NCBI GenBank assembly: GCA_963798855.1
Contig: CAWCUU010000001.1
Location: 620,001 to 684,000, forward strand
Direction: 5' to 3'
Length of the DNA stretch: 64,000 nt
Origin: CAWCUU01 sp963798855
Lineage (GTDB): Bacteria; Gemmatimonadota; Gemmatimonadetes; Longimicrobiales; RSA9
Below, one piece after another: positions 52,149 through 60,292 of this stretch (position 1 is its first letter; the number at the start of each line of letters is the position of its first letter). The notes under the pieces were generated by a model. It saw only the letters and a list, made by a program, of their open reading frames with translations. It was not told where the DNA came from and searched no databases. A program made the translations under genes and the position numbers.

Positions 52149-53864
52149 ATGTCGACCCGCCACTGCGCCGCCCTGCTGCTCCTGGCCGCCGGTGCCGTCC
52201 TGTTCGCCTGTGATCAGCCAGGACCTGCGGCCCCGCCCGCGGCGCCGGTTGCCCACCCCTCCGCCGAATTGATCGGCGACCTACCGGCGACCTGCGGATC
52301 GGAGACGTTCGATCTGATCGCCGACCGGAGTCTCGTGATCGGATCGGTCGAGGTCGCGAACGACGCGGACATGCTCTACGTCACGTTCGAGACGACCGGC
52401 GGCTGGGCGATGGCGAAGACGCACCTCGCCGTCGCCGAGGATCCGGACGATATCCCGAAGAAGGGCAAGCAGGTCGTGCCCGGCCACTTCCCGGACGGGG
52501 CGGAGCACGATCCGCCGGCCACGGTCGTGCATTACGCCGTGCCCTTTGCCGGCGGCACCGTGGTTGTCGCGGCCCACGCGGATGCGATGAACGGGGACCG
52601 CACCGAGGGCGCGTGGATCGAGGGTCAGGAGATTCGCAGCGGCGGCAGCTGGGCCTCCTACGCGGAGTACCAGCCGGCGAGCTGCGGCTCCACCTCGGAG
52701 GAGGTGATCGGCGCCGACGGTGGCGCGCTCGTCGGCGACGGCGGGAATGTGACGCTCGATGTCCCGCAGGGCGCTCTCTCCGGTGACCAGACGCTGTCCG
52801 TTACACCGGTGCCGGCCAGCGAGCTTCCCGAGGGCGTGCTGGAGGGCACCGCCTACGAGTTCGGCCCGGACGGTCAGACATTCGACCAGCCGGTAATCCT
52901 CACGGTGAAGTACGACGATAACGGACTGACCCTCCAGGAGGAGCAGCAGTTGTCAATTCACCTGCTTCACGACGATGGCACGTGGTTCGCCGTTCCGAGC
53001 ACGGTGGACACGGACATGAACGAGATCATCGCCGAGATCGAGCACTTCAGCGTGTACGCCGTCGTGCCGCGGCTCTTAGACGTCGAGATCCGCATCGATC
53101 ACCAGCCCGTCACCGAGGGCCAGCGGATCAAGTACACCGTCCTGTTCTGGAACCGCACAATGTCCGCGATCGACCCCAGTCAGATCGCCGCGCAGTTCCA
53201 CCTCCAGGCCGACTTCAAGGACGCCACGCTCCAGTACGGCAGCGGGCTCTGTACGCTCTCGCAGACCGGCAGCGACCAGGAGTTCACCTGTACTGCGGGC
53301 TTTGCCTCGCAATCGTACCAGCCGGGCCAGGCCGCTGTCCTGCTCTTCTCCGGCATCCCCGCGTTGGGGAGCGCGCCCACGACGATCGAGGCGGAGGCCA
53401 CGGCCACGTTCCGTGGGCGGAGCGCCACGACGCCGGTCTCGAGCACGGCCGTGCTCGTCGCTCCGATGGAGGCGGATCTGCGGCTGACCCCACTTGTGAC
53501 ACCGGGCAGCACCGCCCTGGGTGCACCGTTGCAGCTGCAGTTTCAGGTCAGGAACGAGGGGCCACGCCCGATCGACGGCGCGACGCTGTCGCTGGAAATC
53601 GTCGGCGAGGTCGATCTCACGACGTTGCCGTCCGAGTGCACCGACGAGTCTGATCCCCTCGTCCCCGATATCTCTTACATCGAGTGCGACATCCCAGTGC
53701 TCGACATCGAGGCGATGACGATTCTGAACTTGGTGATCACGCCCCTCATGGAGGGCGAGCTCCGGTGGTTCGCGACGGTCGAGGACATCCTCCCGGCGAC
53801 ATTGAGCGATCCGAATCCGGGAAACAACGCAATCGAAGCCTTCACGATGGTGACGGCTCCTTAG
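52149..53864 (+). CDS. Surface lipoprotein with ZU5 and CARDB-like domains
   Basis: A 571-residue protein starting MSTRHCAALLLLAAGA (ATG 52149) with lipobox LFAC. Order: a short beta-rich region with two cysteines (to about residue 170), a ZU5 domain at about 190-310 (ADGGALVGDGGNVTLDVPQG to HFSVYAVVP), then two Ig-like repeats of the CARDB/DUF11 type, the second with APLQLQFQVRNEGPRPIDGA. The repeats contain several Cys pairs. A cell-surface adhesion or structural role is likely. A strong palindrome (53948-53981) follows the gene. Confidence 0.75.
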   Translation: MSTRHCAALLLLAAGAVLFACDQPGPAAPPAAPVAHPSAELIGDLPATCGSETFDLIADRSLVIGSVEVANDADMLYVTFETTGGWAMAKTHLAVAEDPDDIPKKGKQVVPGHFPDGAEHDPPATVVHYAVPFAGGTVVVAAHADAMNGDRTEGAWIEGQEIRSGGSWASYAEYQPASCGSTSEEVIGADGGALVGDGGNVTLDVPQGALSGDQTLSVTPVPASELPEGVLEGTAYEFGPDGQTFDQPVILTVKYDDNGLTLQEEQQLSIHLLHDDGTWFAVPSTVDTDMNEIIAEIEHFSVYAVVPRLLDVEIRIDHQPVTEGQRIKYTVLFWNRTMSAIDPSQIAAQFHLQADFKDATLQYGSGLCTLSQTGSDQEFTCTAGFASQSYQPGQAAVLLFSGIPALGSAPTTIEAEATATFRGRSATTPVSSTAVLVAPMEADLRLTPLVTPGSTALGAPLQLQFQVRNEGPRPIDGATLSLEIVGEVDLTTLPSECTDESDPLVPDISYIECDIPVLDIEAMTILNLVITPLMEGELRWFATVEDILPATLSDPNPGNNAIEAFTMVTAP

Positions 53865-53947
53865 GAGCGGACCGGATCAGAGAGTCGGGGAGCTTTCGTA
53901 GCCACGACTCTCCAGGTCAGCTGCGATCCGTAGCGCGCTCTCTTGTC

Positions 53948-53981
53948 GCCCCGGCGCCGGGTATCGCTCCGGCGCCGGGGC
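53948..53981 (+). terminator. Perfect 13-bp stem hairpin after the ZU5 lipoprotein gene
   Basis: GCCCCGGCGCCGG (53948-53960) pairs exactly with 53969-53981 across an 8-base loop (GTATCGCT). It lies 84 bases after the stop. No T-tract follows, so it may be a Rho-assisted or RNA-protecting structure. Confidence 0.6.
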
Positions 53982-54083
53982 ACCTTCCCGGGTCCCCTTC
54001 GCCTCGCAGCCATCGGTCTTCCGCGGTCCCCGTTCCCGATCTACGTTTCGGCGGCTCGGTCAACGCCCGTCCTCCACCGATCG

Positions 54084-54323
54084 ATGGACCTGCGCGAGGG
54101 GACCTGGCCGGCCGACTGGCCGTCAGATGCCTTCGTCGCGCTCGAGCAGACCGGCCGCCGCATCACGCTGCAGCCGAACAGCGCCCGGGTGGAGCTGCGT
54201 CGGCTGCACGAGCGACTCCCGGTCGTGCTGGACTGGCTCGCGGCGATGAAGGGCGATTCGACTTTGATCCAGCGGGCGCCCACGCACCTGGCTGGGGACC
54301 GGTCGGCGAGCCGTCGCCCCTGA
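54084..54323 (+). CDS. Hypothetical 79-residue protein
   Basis: An ATG at 54084 opens a frame beginning MDLREGTWPADWPSDAFVAL with GC-rich third positions like those of real genes here. It has no clear ribosome-binding site and no recognised motif; it may be a remnant of a larger gene or a chance frame. The rest of the 53865-54463 gap contains only the hairpin and the 13-bp repeat. Confidence 0.3.
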   Translation: MDLREGTWPADWPSDAFVALEQTGRRITLQPNSARVELRRLHERLPVVLDWLAAMKGDSTLIQRAPTHLAGDRSASRRP

Positions 54324-54337
54324 GTCGAGACCCGCCG

Positions 54338-54481
54338 TCAGCGCCTGCGGTCAGCGCCTGTGGTCAGCGCCTTGCTTTCAGCGCCTGTAGTCAGCGCCTG
54401 CCTTCAGCGCCTGTAGTCAGCGCCTGCCTTCAGCGCCTGTAGTCAGCGCCTGCCTCTGGCGCCTCACTTCAGCGCCTGCTC
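54338..54481. repeat. Eleven tandem 13-bp repeats at the 3' end of the M28 peptidase gene
   Basis: TCAGCGCCTG plus a variable trinucleotide recurs with a 13-base period at 54338, 54351, 54364, 54378, 54391, 54404, 54417, 54430, 54443, 54456 (diverged) and 54469. The last copy is inside the coding end of the M28 gene, where on the minus strand it encodes Gln-Ala-Leu-Lys before the stop. The array thus seems to have grown from the gene's own 3' end. Confidence 0.9.
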
Positions 54482-56611
54482 CAGCTGCTCCGCCGCCTTC
54501 GAGATCGCGTCCGCGTACCGGTTCAGCGCGGCCTCCACGCGCTTCGCCTCCGTGTTCGCGAGGGCCAGGTCGGGGCGATCCTCGATCGCCTCACGGATCC
54601 CCGGCATCGTCTTGACTCCGTATCCCGTGTAGAAGCCGGGCGCGTAGATCATGTGCCGGAACCACTGCCGGTGCCGCAGCCCCCCGTCGTCGGTCAGCGC
54701 CCGCTCCGTCAGGTAGAGGGTCTGGTTAACGTCGGACAGCTGCTTCCATTTCTTCTGCGCGTCCTGCGCACTCATCGCGGCGACCGGCGCGTACGCCTGT
54801 TCGTAGCGGTCCGCGGCGCTCTTCAGCCGATCCAGCGCCGAGTACACGCCCGACAGGTCGACGTCCTTTACGTCCGCCTTCTCGGCCGCCTCCTTCTTGA
54901 TCTCGTCCGCGTACTTGCGGTACGTCTGCTCCGCCTGCGTGAACTCGAACGGCAGCACCGGCGCGTCCGCCAGTCGCAGCAGCGCCGTCGTCATCGTCTG
55001 CGCCTCGGCGACCTCGTACTCGAACGTGGGGTCGAGGAAGCGCGTGTAGAAGTCGTAGCTGTCATAGATGCTGTGGTAGATTCCGGAATCCTGGCCCCCG
55101 CCGTACGACGCGTTCGCGCTCGCCAGGCCGAGGAAGTCGAGGTATGCCGTGTAGTCGGAGCCCGAGCCGAGCGCGCGGATCGTGTAGACGGAGTCGCGAT
55201 CGTGCTCCAGCCGCGCCTCGAGGACGCTCTTGCCGGTCTTCGGGTCCTTGATGTCACGCGCGAGCTGGTGGAAGAACTCCTGCAGCGAGTGCGAGCCAGA
55301 GACCCCGAGCCAGCCACGCGAGTTCGTGTCGCTGTTGAGGTAGACGGCGGCCTTCTGCTTCAACTCGTCCTGGTGTTTCTCGGCCCATTCCGTCGAGCCG
55401 AGCAGCCCCCACTCCTCACCGTCCCAGGCGGCCAGGATGATCGTGCGGGCGGGGCGCCAGCCGTTCTTCAGCAGCGTTCCGAGCGACCGCGCGGTTTCGT
55501 CGAGGGCGACCTGTCCGGACAGCGGGTCCTCCGCGCCGTTGACCCACGCGTCGTGGTGATTTCCGTAGATGACCCACTGGTCCGGCGACTTCGTACCCGG
55601 GATCCGTGCGAGGACGTCGTAGAGCGGCCGCTCCTGCCAATCGAACTTCAGTGCCAGGTGCACTTTCGTGCTGTCGCTGCCGCCGACGTGGTAGGTGATC
55701 GGCAGCCCGCCCTGCCAGCCACGCGGGGCGGTCTTGCCGCCGAGCGACTCGAGAAGCGGCTGGGCGTCCCCGTAGGAGATCGGCAGCACCGGGATCTTCA
55801 TGATCGTCGGTGCCGTGTCCACGGCCATCATCCGGCCCTGGCCCGGCTTCATTCCCGGCTCTGACGCGAAGCCGGGCGACAGCGGATCGCCGGGATAGGT
55901 CGGCATGTCCATCACGCTGCCGCGCTGGACCCCCTGCCACGGCCGCATCGGCCCCGTGGGGTAGGTGTCGTCGACGTGGTAGCCGTCGTCCTCCGGATCG
56001 GAGTATATGATGCACCCCACCGCGCCGTGTTCCGCCGCGACCTTCGGCTTGATGCCGCGCCACGAACGGCCGTACTTCGCGATGACGATCTTTCCCTGGA
56101 CGCTGACCCCGAGGCTGTCGAGCGTCTTGTAGTCCTCCGGGATCCCGTAATTCACGAACACCAGCGGCGCCGTCACGTCTCCGTCGGCCGAGTAGAAGTT
56201 GGCCGTCGGCAGCTGGTTCGCGTCCCCGCTGTCCTTGTCCTCCGGGATCGCAGGCTCCTTCAGCTGAGCCGTGAAGTGCTTCGGCGCCACGAGCTCCAGG
56301 GTGCGCGAGATCGGCCTCGGCATGAGTGCCTCGAACTGCTCGATTTTCGCGTCGAGACCGAACGACTTGAAGCGCGCCAGAATCAGCTCGGCCACGTGCT
56401 TCGAGCGGTCGGTCCCAGCCTCGTGCGGATCCTCGCTCAGGATCCTCAGCTGCTCCCGCAGGGTGTCCGGCGAAGGCACTGCCCGCGCGCGTTCCTCGCG
56501 CTGCGCCTGCTCTCCCAGTGTGGCGGAAGGAAAGCCGCGGATCGGCTGCTGTGCACCGGTGGGCACGGCGCCGAGGAGTCCCAGCGCCAGCGCGAGGAGC
56601 CAACGTCTCAT
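54464..56611 (-). CDS. M28 metallopeptidase, glutamate carboxypeptidase II-like
   Basis: A 715-residue exported peptidase with a signal MRRWLLALALGLLGAVPTGAQ (ATG 56611). A PA domain (APLVFVNYGIPEDY, GKIVIAKYG) interrupts the chain at about 150-320. The M28 catalytic domain has all zinc-site motifs of the GCPII group: NHHDAWVNGAEDPLSG, WDGEEWGLLGS with the catalytic Glu, NSDTNS and YHSIYDSYDFY. A C-terminal helical dimerisation domain follows (about 570-715). It likely trims acidic peptides in the periplasm. A tandem repeat sits at its 3' end. Confidence 0.95.
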   Translation of the reverse strand: MRRWLLALALGLLGAVPTGAQQPIRGFPSATLGEQAQREERARAVPSPDTLREQLRILSEDPHEAGTDRSKHVAELILARFKSFGLDAKIEQFEALMPRPISRTLELVAPKHFTAQLKEPAIPEDKDSGDANQLPTANFYSADGDVTAPLVFVNYGIPEDYKTLDSLGVSVQGKIVIAKYGRSWRGIKPKVAAEHGAVGCIIYSDPEDDGYHVDDTYPTGPMRPWQGVQRGSVMDMPTYPGDPLSPGFASEPGMKPGQGRMMAVDTAPTIMKIPVLPISYGDAQPLLESLGGKTAPRGWQGGLPITYHVGGSDSTKVHLALKFDWQERPLYDVLARIPGTKSPDQWVIYGNHHDAWVNGAEDPLSGQVALDETARSLGTLLKNGWRPARTIILAAWDGEEWGLLGSTEWAEKHQDELKQKAAVYLNSDTNSRGWLGVSGSHSLQEFFHQLARDIKDPKTGKSVLEARLEHDRDSVYTIRALGSGSDYTAYLDFLGLASANASYGGGQDSGIYHSIYDSYDFYTRFLDPTFEYEVAEAQTMTTALLRLADAPVLPFEFTQAEQTYRKYADEIKKEAAEKADVKDVDLSGVYSALDRLKSAADRYEQAYAPVAAMSAQDAQKKWKQLSDVNQTLYLTERALTDDGGLRHRQWFRHMIYAPGFYTGYGVKTMPGIREAIEDRPDLALANTEAKRVEAALNRYADAISKAAEQLEQALK

Positions 56612-56756
56612 GGCGATCGTCCGTGTCGGGGGTGCGAATCCAGCGGGGCGATTTCGGGACCGCCCCGCGGCCAGCGCAACGTGCGGGGAGGTTCGACGTG
56701 GCGTCAAGCGAGGTCATCCCCTTCGTCTGCCGACGACGCAGGTCGGCCTTCGAGAG

Positions 56757-56815
56757 TGGGGATGGGGAGATGACAGGAGATGCGGGTGATGAGCCGGCGT
56801 CGAACCCGGCGTCAG
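56757..56815. repeat. Second copy of a dispersed intergenic repeat
   Basis: GATGACAGGAGATGCGGGTG and the following GATGAGCCGGCGTCGAACCC (56768-56807) match 37213-37252 with few differences. Both copies are intergenic and end in a CCGGCGTCGAA-type stem-loop (CCGG...CCGG). Confidence 0.65.
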
Positions 56816-56849
56816 GCGACCGCGCGACACTCAGCTCCCGCCAAATACC

Positions 56850-56878
56850 TTGACGCCCCGGCATTCTCTCACTACCCT
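56850..56878 (+). promoter_or_regulatory. Probable sigma-70-type promoter of the cold-shock gene
   Basis: TTGACG at 56850-56855 and TACCCT at 56873-56878 are spaced by 17 bases. This implies a transcript starting near 56885 with a leader of about 110 bases that contains the attenuator hairpins. Confidence 0.6.
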
Positions 56879-56935
56879 GTCGCGCCAGCGGTGCGGTATT
56901 GCAGGCGAGGAAATGTACGCCGTCTGAGACCGATG

Positions 56936-56975
56936 CAGGTCAGGAGGGACCTGAGCTACCGCTCGGGTTTTTTTT
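56936..56975 (+). terminator. Leader attenuator with competing hairpin before the cold-shock gene
   Basis: ACCTGAGC-TACC-GCTCGGGT (56949-56968) is an 8-bp stem followed by a run of eight T (56968-56975), a textbook intrinsic terminator, yet it lies upstream of the gene. CAGGTC-AGGAGG-GACCTG (56936-56953) forms a second hairpin sharing the bases ACCTG, so the two structures exclude each other. Confidence 0.75.
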
Positions 56976-56996
56976 GTCACCCAAGGGAGCACGAGC

Positions 56997-57206
56997 ATGC
57001 GCACCACCGGGACCGTGAAGTGGTTCAACGACGCGAAGGGCTTCGGCTTCATCACGCCCGACAACGGAGAAAAGGACTGCTTCGTCCATCACACCGCCAT
57101 CCAGGGTCAGGGCTTCAAGAGCCTCGCGGAAGGGGAGCGGGTCGAGTTCGAGATCGTACAGAACGCGAAGGGCCCCGCCGCGGCGAACGTGGCCAAGGTC
57201 GGCTGA
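56997..57206 (+). CDS. Cold-shock domain protein (CspA family)
   Basis: A 69-residue single-strand nucleic-acid chaperone. RNP1 is KGFGFI and RNP2 is CFVHHTAI; the start VKWFNDAKGFGF is typical. The ATG follows AAGGGAGCACGAGC. The Cys in DCFVH replaces the more common Val/Leu. Expression is probably controlled through the leader hairpins upstream. A strong hairpin terminator lies just after the gene. Confidence 0.97.
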   Translation: MRTTGTVKWFNDAKGFGFITPDNGEKDCFVHHTAIQGQGFKSLAEGERVEFEIVQNAKGPAAANVAKVG

Positions 57207-57232
57207 GCCGTCTCCGGTTTCGCTGGCAGCGA

Positions 57233-57261
57233 GCGGCCGCTCCCTTCAGGGGCGGCCGTTT
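57233..57261. terminator. Bidirectional terminator hairpin between csp and marC
   Basis: CGGCCGCTCCC and GGGGCGGCCG form a near-perfect stem around TTCA, followed by TTTCCC on the plus strand. It separates the convergent cold-shock and MarC genes. Confidence 0.75.
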
Positions 57262-57263
57262 CC

Positions 57264-57899
57264 CTACCGCATCTGCCTGACCACCACCGTCACGCCGTCG
57301 ATCACGAACTGCGTTCCGACCACCATGACCAGCAGGCCCATCAGGCGCGTCATCACGTTCAGTCCCGTCTGTCCGAATCGGCGCAGCAGCAGCGGCGCGG
57401 CGAACAGCACGGCTGCGCTCACGGCCATCACGGCCACGATGGAAGCGACGACGATCGCGCCACCGGCGAAGCCCGGCTGCTGGCCCATCAGGGCGATTAC
57501 GGTGGTGATCGCGCCGGGACCGGTCAGCGTGGGGAGGCCGAGCGGGATGATGCCGATGTCCTCCTTCTCGGCGCCTTCGACCTCCTCCTCCGGCGTGGTC
57601 TTCCCGCGCGACCGCTTCGCCTGCAGCATGTCCCAGCCGATGAAGAAGAAGAGGATGCCGCCCGTGATCTTGAAGGCGTGGGTCGTGATGCCGAAGAAGC
57701 GCAAGATTCCGGTGCCCAGCGCGGCGAAGACGAACAGCACGATCGTCGCGGTGAGGACCGCGCGCTGGACGGTTCGCCGTCGCTGCCGGGGCGGGTAGCT
57801 CGCGGTCATCGCCAGGAACACGGGCACGGCGCTGAGCGGGTTCACGATAGCGAGCAGGGAGCTGAACGCGAGCAGCCCGAAGTTGGTGAGCTCGTTCAT
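57264..57899 (-). CDS. marC: MarC-family integral membrane protein
   Basis: A 211-residue protein with six helices. MarC signatures include FSSLLAIVNPLSAVPVFLAMT near the start, FKITGGILFFFIGWDML, and IGIIPLGLPTLTGPGAITTVI with its conserved Pro-Gly. A charged loop after helix 3 (QAKRSRGKTTPEEEVEGAEK) is variable. The transported substrate of this family is unknown. Confidence 0.93.
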   Translation of the reverse strand: MNELTNFGLLAFSSLLAIVNPLSAVPVFLAMTASYPPRQRRRTVQRAVLTATIVLFVFAALGTGILRFFGITTHAFKITGGILFFFIGWDMLQAKRSRGKTTPEEEVEGAEKEDIGIIPLGLPTLTGPGAITTVIALMGQQPGFAGGAIVVASIVAVMAVSAAVLFAAPLLLRRFGQTGLNVMTRLMGLLVMVVGTQFVIDGVTVVVRQMR

Positions 57900-57930
57900 C
57901 CGACGGCGCTCATTGGCTGGAGCAGGGCCG

Positions 57931-59565
57931 CTATCGGCGGTGGCGGAGCACGCGCCCGGGTCGCCCCCCCACGAAGCGACCCCCGTCCACCTCGACCTCG
58001 CCGTTCACGATGACGTAGTCGATCCCGATGGGATACTGGTGCGGCTGTTCGAACGTGGCCATGTCCTTGACGGTGGCGGCGTCGAAGATGACGATGTCGG
58101 CGTACGCCCCCTCCCGGAGGCGGCCCCGCTCCCCGAGGCCGAGCCGATCGGCGGGCATCGACGTCATCTTCCGGACCGCCTCCTCCAGCGTTAGCAGGCC
58201 CTTCTCCCGCACGTAGACGGCGAGCACGCGCGGGAACGTCCCGTACCAGCGGGGGTGCGGATGGCCCTCCCCCGGCCGCGTCAGGCGGCCGTCGGACGCG
58301 ATCATCGTCTGCGGGTGCGTCATGATCCGCTCGACGTCGCCCTCGTCCAGCACATGATAGATCGCCGACGCGCCGCCCCGCCGCAGCGCCTCCACGACCA
58401 GCTCCGCTCCCACGCGCGGCGTCGGCTCGCGCCCCTCGCGGCGCGCCCAGTCTGCCAGCGTGCGGCCCTCAAGGCTGCGGTCCCATGGCACCAGCGCGAG
58501 CTGGACGCGCCCCAGGTCGCCGCCGCCGCGGTCGTTGAGGATGTTGAAGACGATGCCGTCGAGGATGCTGTCGCGCAGGGCGGCGCCCCGCATCCGGGCG
58601 AGGAAGGCGCTGTCGCCATCGGCCATCGCCCACGCCGGCACGAGGATGCCGATCCCGGTGTAGGTGGCCGTATACGGGTACTGGTCCAGCATCACGTCGG
58701 TGCCGGTGGCTCGTGCGGAATCCACCATCGCGAGCGTCCGCCGGCTGGCGCCCCACATCGGCCTTCCGACCACCTTGTGGTGCGTCAGCACGACCGGGAT
58801 GCCCGTGCGCCGCCCGATCTCGAGCGCCTCGGCGACGCCATCGATCAGCCCGAGTCCCTCTTCGCGCAGGTGCGACGTGTAGATGCCGCCGGCGTCGGCG
58901 GCCACTTGGGCGAGCGCCACGATCTCGCCCGTTTCCGCGAAGGCGCCGGGCAGATACTTTAGGCCGGTCGAGAGGCCGAACGCGCCGTCCCGCATTGCCT
59001 CCCCGACCATGGCGCGCATTCGGTCCAGCTCCCGCTGCGTCGGTGCCCGGTCCGCCATGCCCATCACGCGCTCCCGGATCGTGTTGTGACCGGTCAGGAA
59101 GGCGACGTTCATCCCGACGCCGGCAGTGGTGACCGAGTCGAGATAGGGACCGAGAGGGAAGGGCGAGCCGCCGTCCGGTCCGCCCAGCGCCGTGGTGACG
59201 CCCTGACGGACGTGGCTCTCCGCGTCCGGCAGCCGCAGCAGCGGGTCCAGGTGGGCGTGCAGGTCGATGAAGCCTGGAGCAACGATGCGCCCCGAGGCGT
59301 CGATGACCCGTTTGCCCGCGGCCGGCGGGATCGGGCTCCGCGAAATGGTGGCTATACGGTCTCCGACCAGCGCGACGTCCGCCCGGTACGCCGGTGCGCC
59401 GCTTCCATCGACGACCCGCGCACCGACGATCACGACATCGTATGCGCTTCCGTCGGGGCCGGCGGAGCGGGGCGCCGGCGCGGATTGCGGCGCCGTCGAA
59501 GCGCAGCCGATGAGGAGCCAGACCGGCAGGAATCGCAGCAAAGGGGCACCGATGCGGAGCGTCAT
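57931..59565 (-). CDS. N-acyl-D-amino-acid deacylase-like amidohydrolase lipoprotein
   Basis: A 544-residue exported amidohydrolase. MTLRIGAPLLRFLPVWLLIGCAS (ATG 59565) has a lipobox. Metal-site motifs: FIDLHAHLDPLL (HxH), TGHNTIRERVM, YTSHLREEGLGLI, LTHHKVVG and ASDGRLTRPGEGHPHPR with the catalytic Asp. The phrase GGPDGGSPFPL replaces the usual Cys-containing motif of D-aminoacylases. It probably removes acyl groups from D-amino acids in the periplasm. Confidence 0.9.
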   Translation of the reverse strand: MTLRIGAPLLRFLPVWLLIGCASTAPQSAPAPRSAGPDGSAYDVVIVGARVVDGSGAPAYRADVALVGDRIATISRSPIPPAAGKRVIDASGRIVAPGFIDLHAHLDPLLRLPDAESHVRQGVTTALGGPDGGSPFPLGPYLDSVTTAGVGMNVAFLTGHNTIRERVMGMADRAPTQRELDRMRAMVGEAMRDGAFGLSTGLKYLPGAFAETGEIVALAQVAADAGGIYTSHLREEGLGLIDGVAEALEIGRRTGIPVVLTHHKVVGRPMWGASRRTLAMVDSARATGTDVMLDQYPYTATYTGIGILVPAWAMADGDSAFLARMRGAALRDSILDGIVFNILNDRGGGDLGRVQLALVPWDRSLEGRTLADWARREGREPTPRVGAELVVEALRRGGASAIYHVLDEGDVERIMTHPQTMIASDGRLTRPGEGHPHPRWYGTFPRVLAVYVREKGLLTLEEAVRKMTSMPADRLGLGERGRLREGAYADIVIFDAATVKDMATFEQPHQYPIGIDYVIVNGEVEVDGGRFVGGRPGRVLRHRR

Positions 59566-59627
59566 GGGGGCGCAGGATAGGACCGCGCCTTCGCGGCGAG
59601 CAAGGCTCGCGCTGCAGGTGGAGTGGC

Positions 59628-60050
59628 TCAGGCCGCGCTGCGAGCCTGCGACGGGCCGGCCCCGCCGACCTCCACGCGAAGCTGCAGGTCGTGGTGGCAT
59701 CCGGGGCAGGTCAGCGAATGGGGTCGGTTCAGGCGGGTCGGCTTCTCGATCTCCTGGCGCGCTCCGCACTTGGGACAGCTGCCCTCCAGGTGCAGCAGCG
59801 TGTACTCCTCGCGCGCCTTGCGCACCGAGAGCACGATTCCGGCGATGAACGCGGTGGCGGCCCACGGAATGTGGGGCGGGATGATCGCGACCACCGGCAC
59901 CAGCGCCCAACACACCGCCAGGTACAGCAGGGCCCGGCTCGAGCGCCATCCGGGCGCTCGGTACGCTACCGCCACGTCCGCCGGCGTCGGCTCGAACCCG
60001 AACAGCTCGATCTTCGCCGGCACCTTTGCAGCCTGTCGCTCCTCTGCCAT
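59628..60050 (-). CDS. Small two-helix membrane protein with zinc ribbon
   Basis: A 140-residue protein starting MAEERQAAKVPAK (ATG 60050). Two membrane helices (SRALLYLAVCWALVPVVAII and IPWAATAFIAGIVLSV) precede a ribbon with CPKC and CPGC pairs (spaced about 22). It lies downstream of the oxidase operon across a 9-bp tandem repeat. I do not recognise a named family. Confidence 0.75.
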   Translation of the reverse strand: MAEERQAAKVPAKIELFGFEPTPADVAVAYRAPGWRSSRALLYLAVCWALVPVVAIIPPHIPWAATAFIAGIVLSVRKAREEYTLLHLEGSCPKCGARQEIEKPTRLNRPHSLTCPGCHHDLQLRVEVGGAGPSQARSAA

Positions 60051-60191
60051 GCCTCCGCCTGTCCTCCGGCCCTGCGCACCGCTCGCGCTCCCGATCGCAG
60101 CGGGAACTACTCCGCGCTCCCTACAACCGCAACCCTCGCGCCCCGGATGCGCTGCCGCCAGCGAAGCGGGTGCCTTAGCCTGATTGTGCGC

Positions 60192-60290
60192 AGCCTGACC
60201 AGCCTGATTAGCCTGACCAGCCTGATTAGCCTGATTAGCCTGACCAGCCTGATTAGCCTGATCAGCCTGATCAGCCTGATCAGCCTGACT
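60192..60290. repeat. Eleven tandem 9-bp repeats downstream of the oxidase gene
   Basis: AGCCTGATT, AGCCTGACC or AGCCTGATC repeats without gap from 60192 to 60290, two bases short of the subunit I stop codon. Copies differ only in the last two bases. A few bases on either side are not part of the array. Confidence 0.92.
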
Positions 60291-60292
60291 GC

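Noticed and set aside
54338..54481. CRISPR array
   Set aside because: The unit is 13 bases with no spacer of constant length, and no cas genes are present.
60192..60290. Repeat region read as a Gln-Ala-Asn-rich protein segment
   Set aside because: It lies after the oxidase stop codon; the open frame through it joins unrelated frames.
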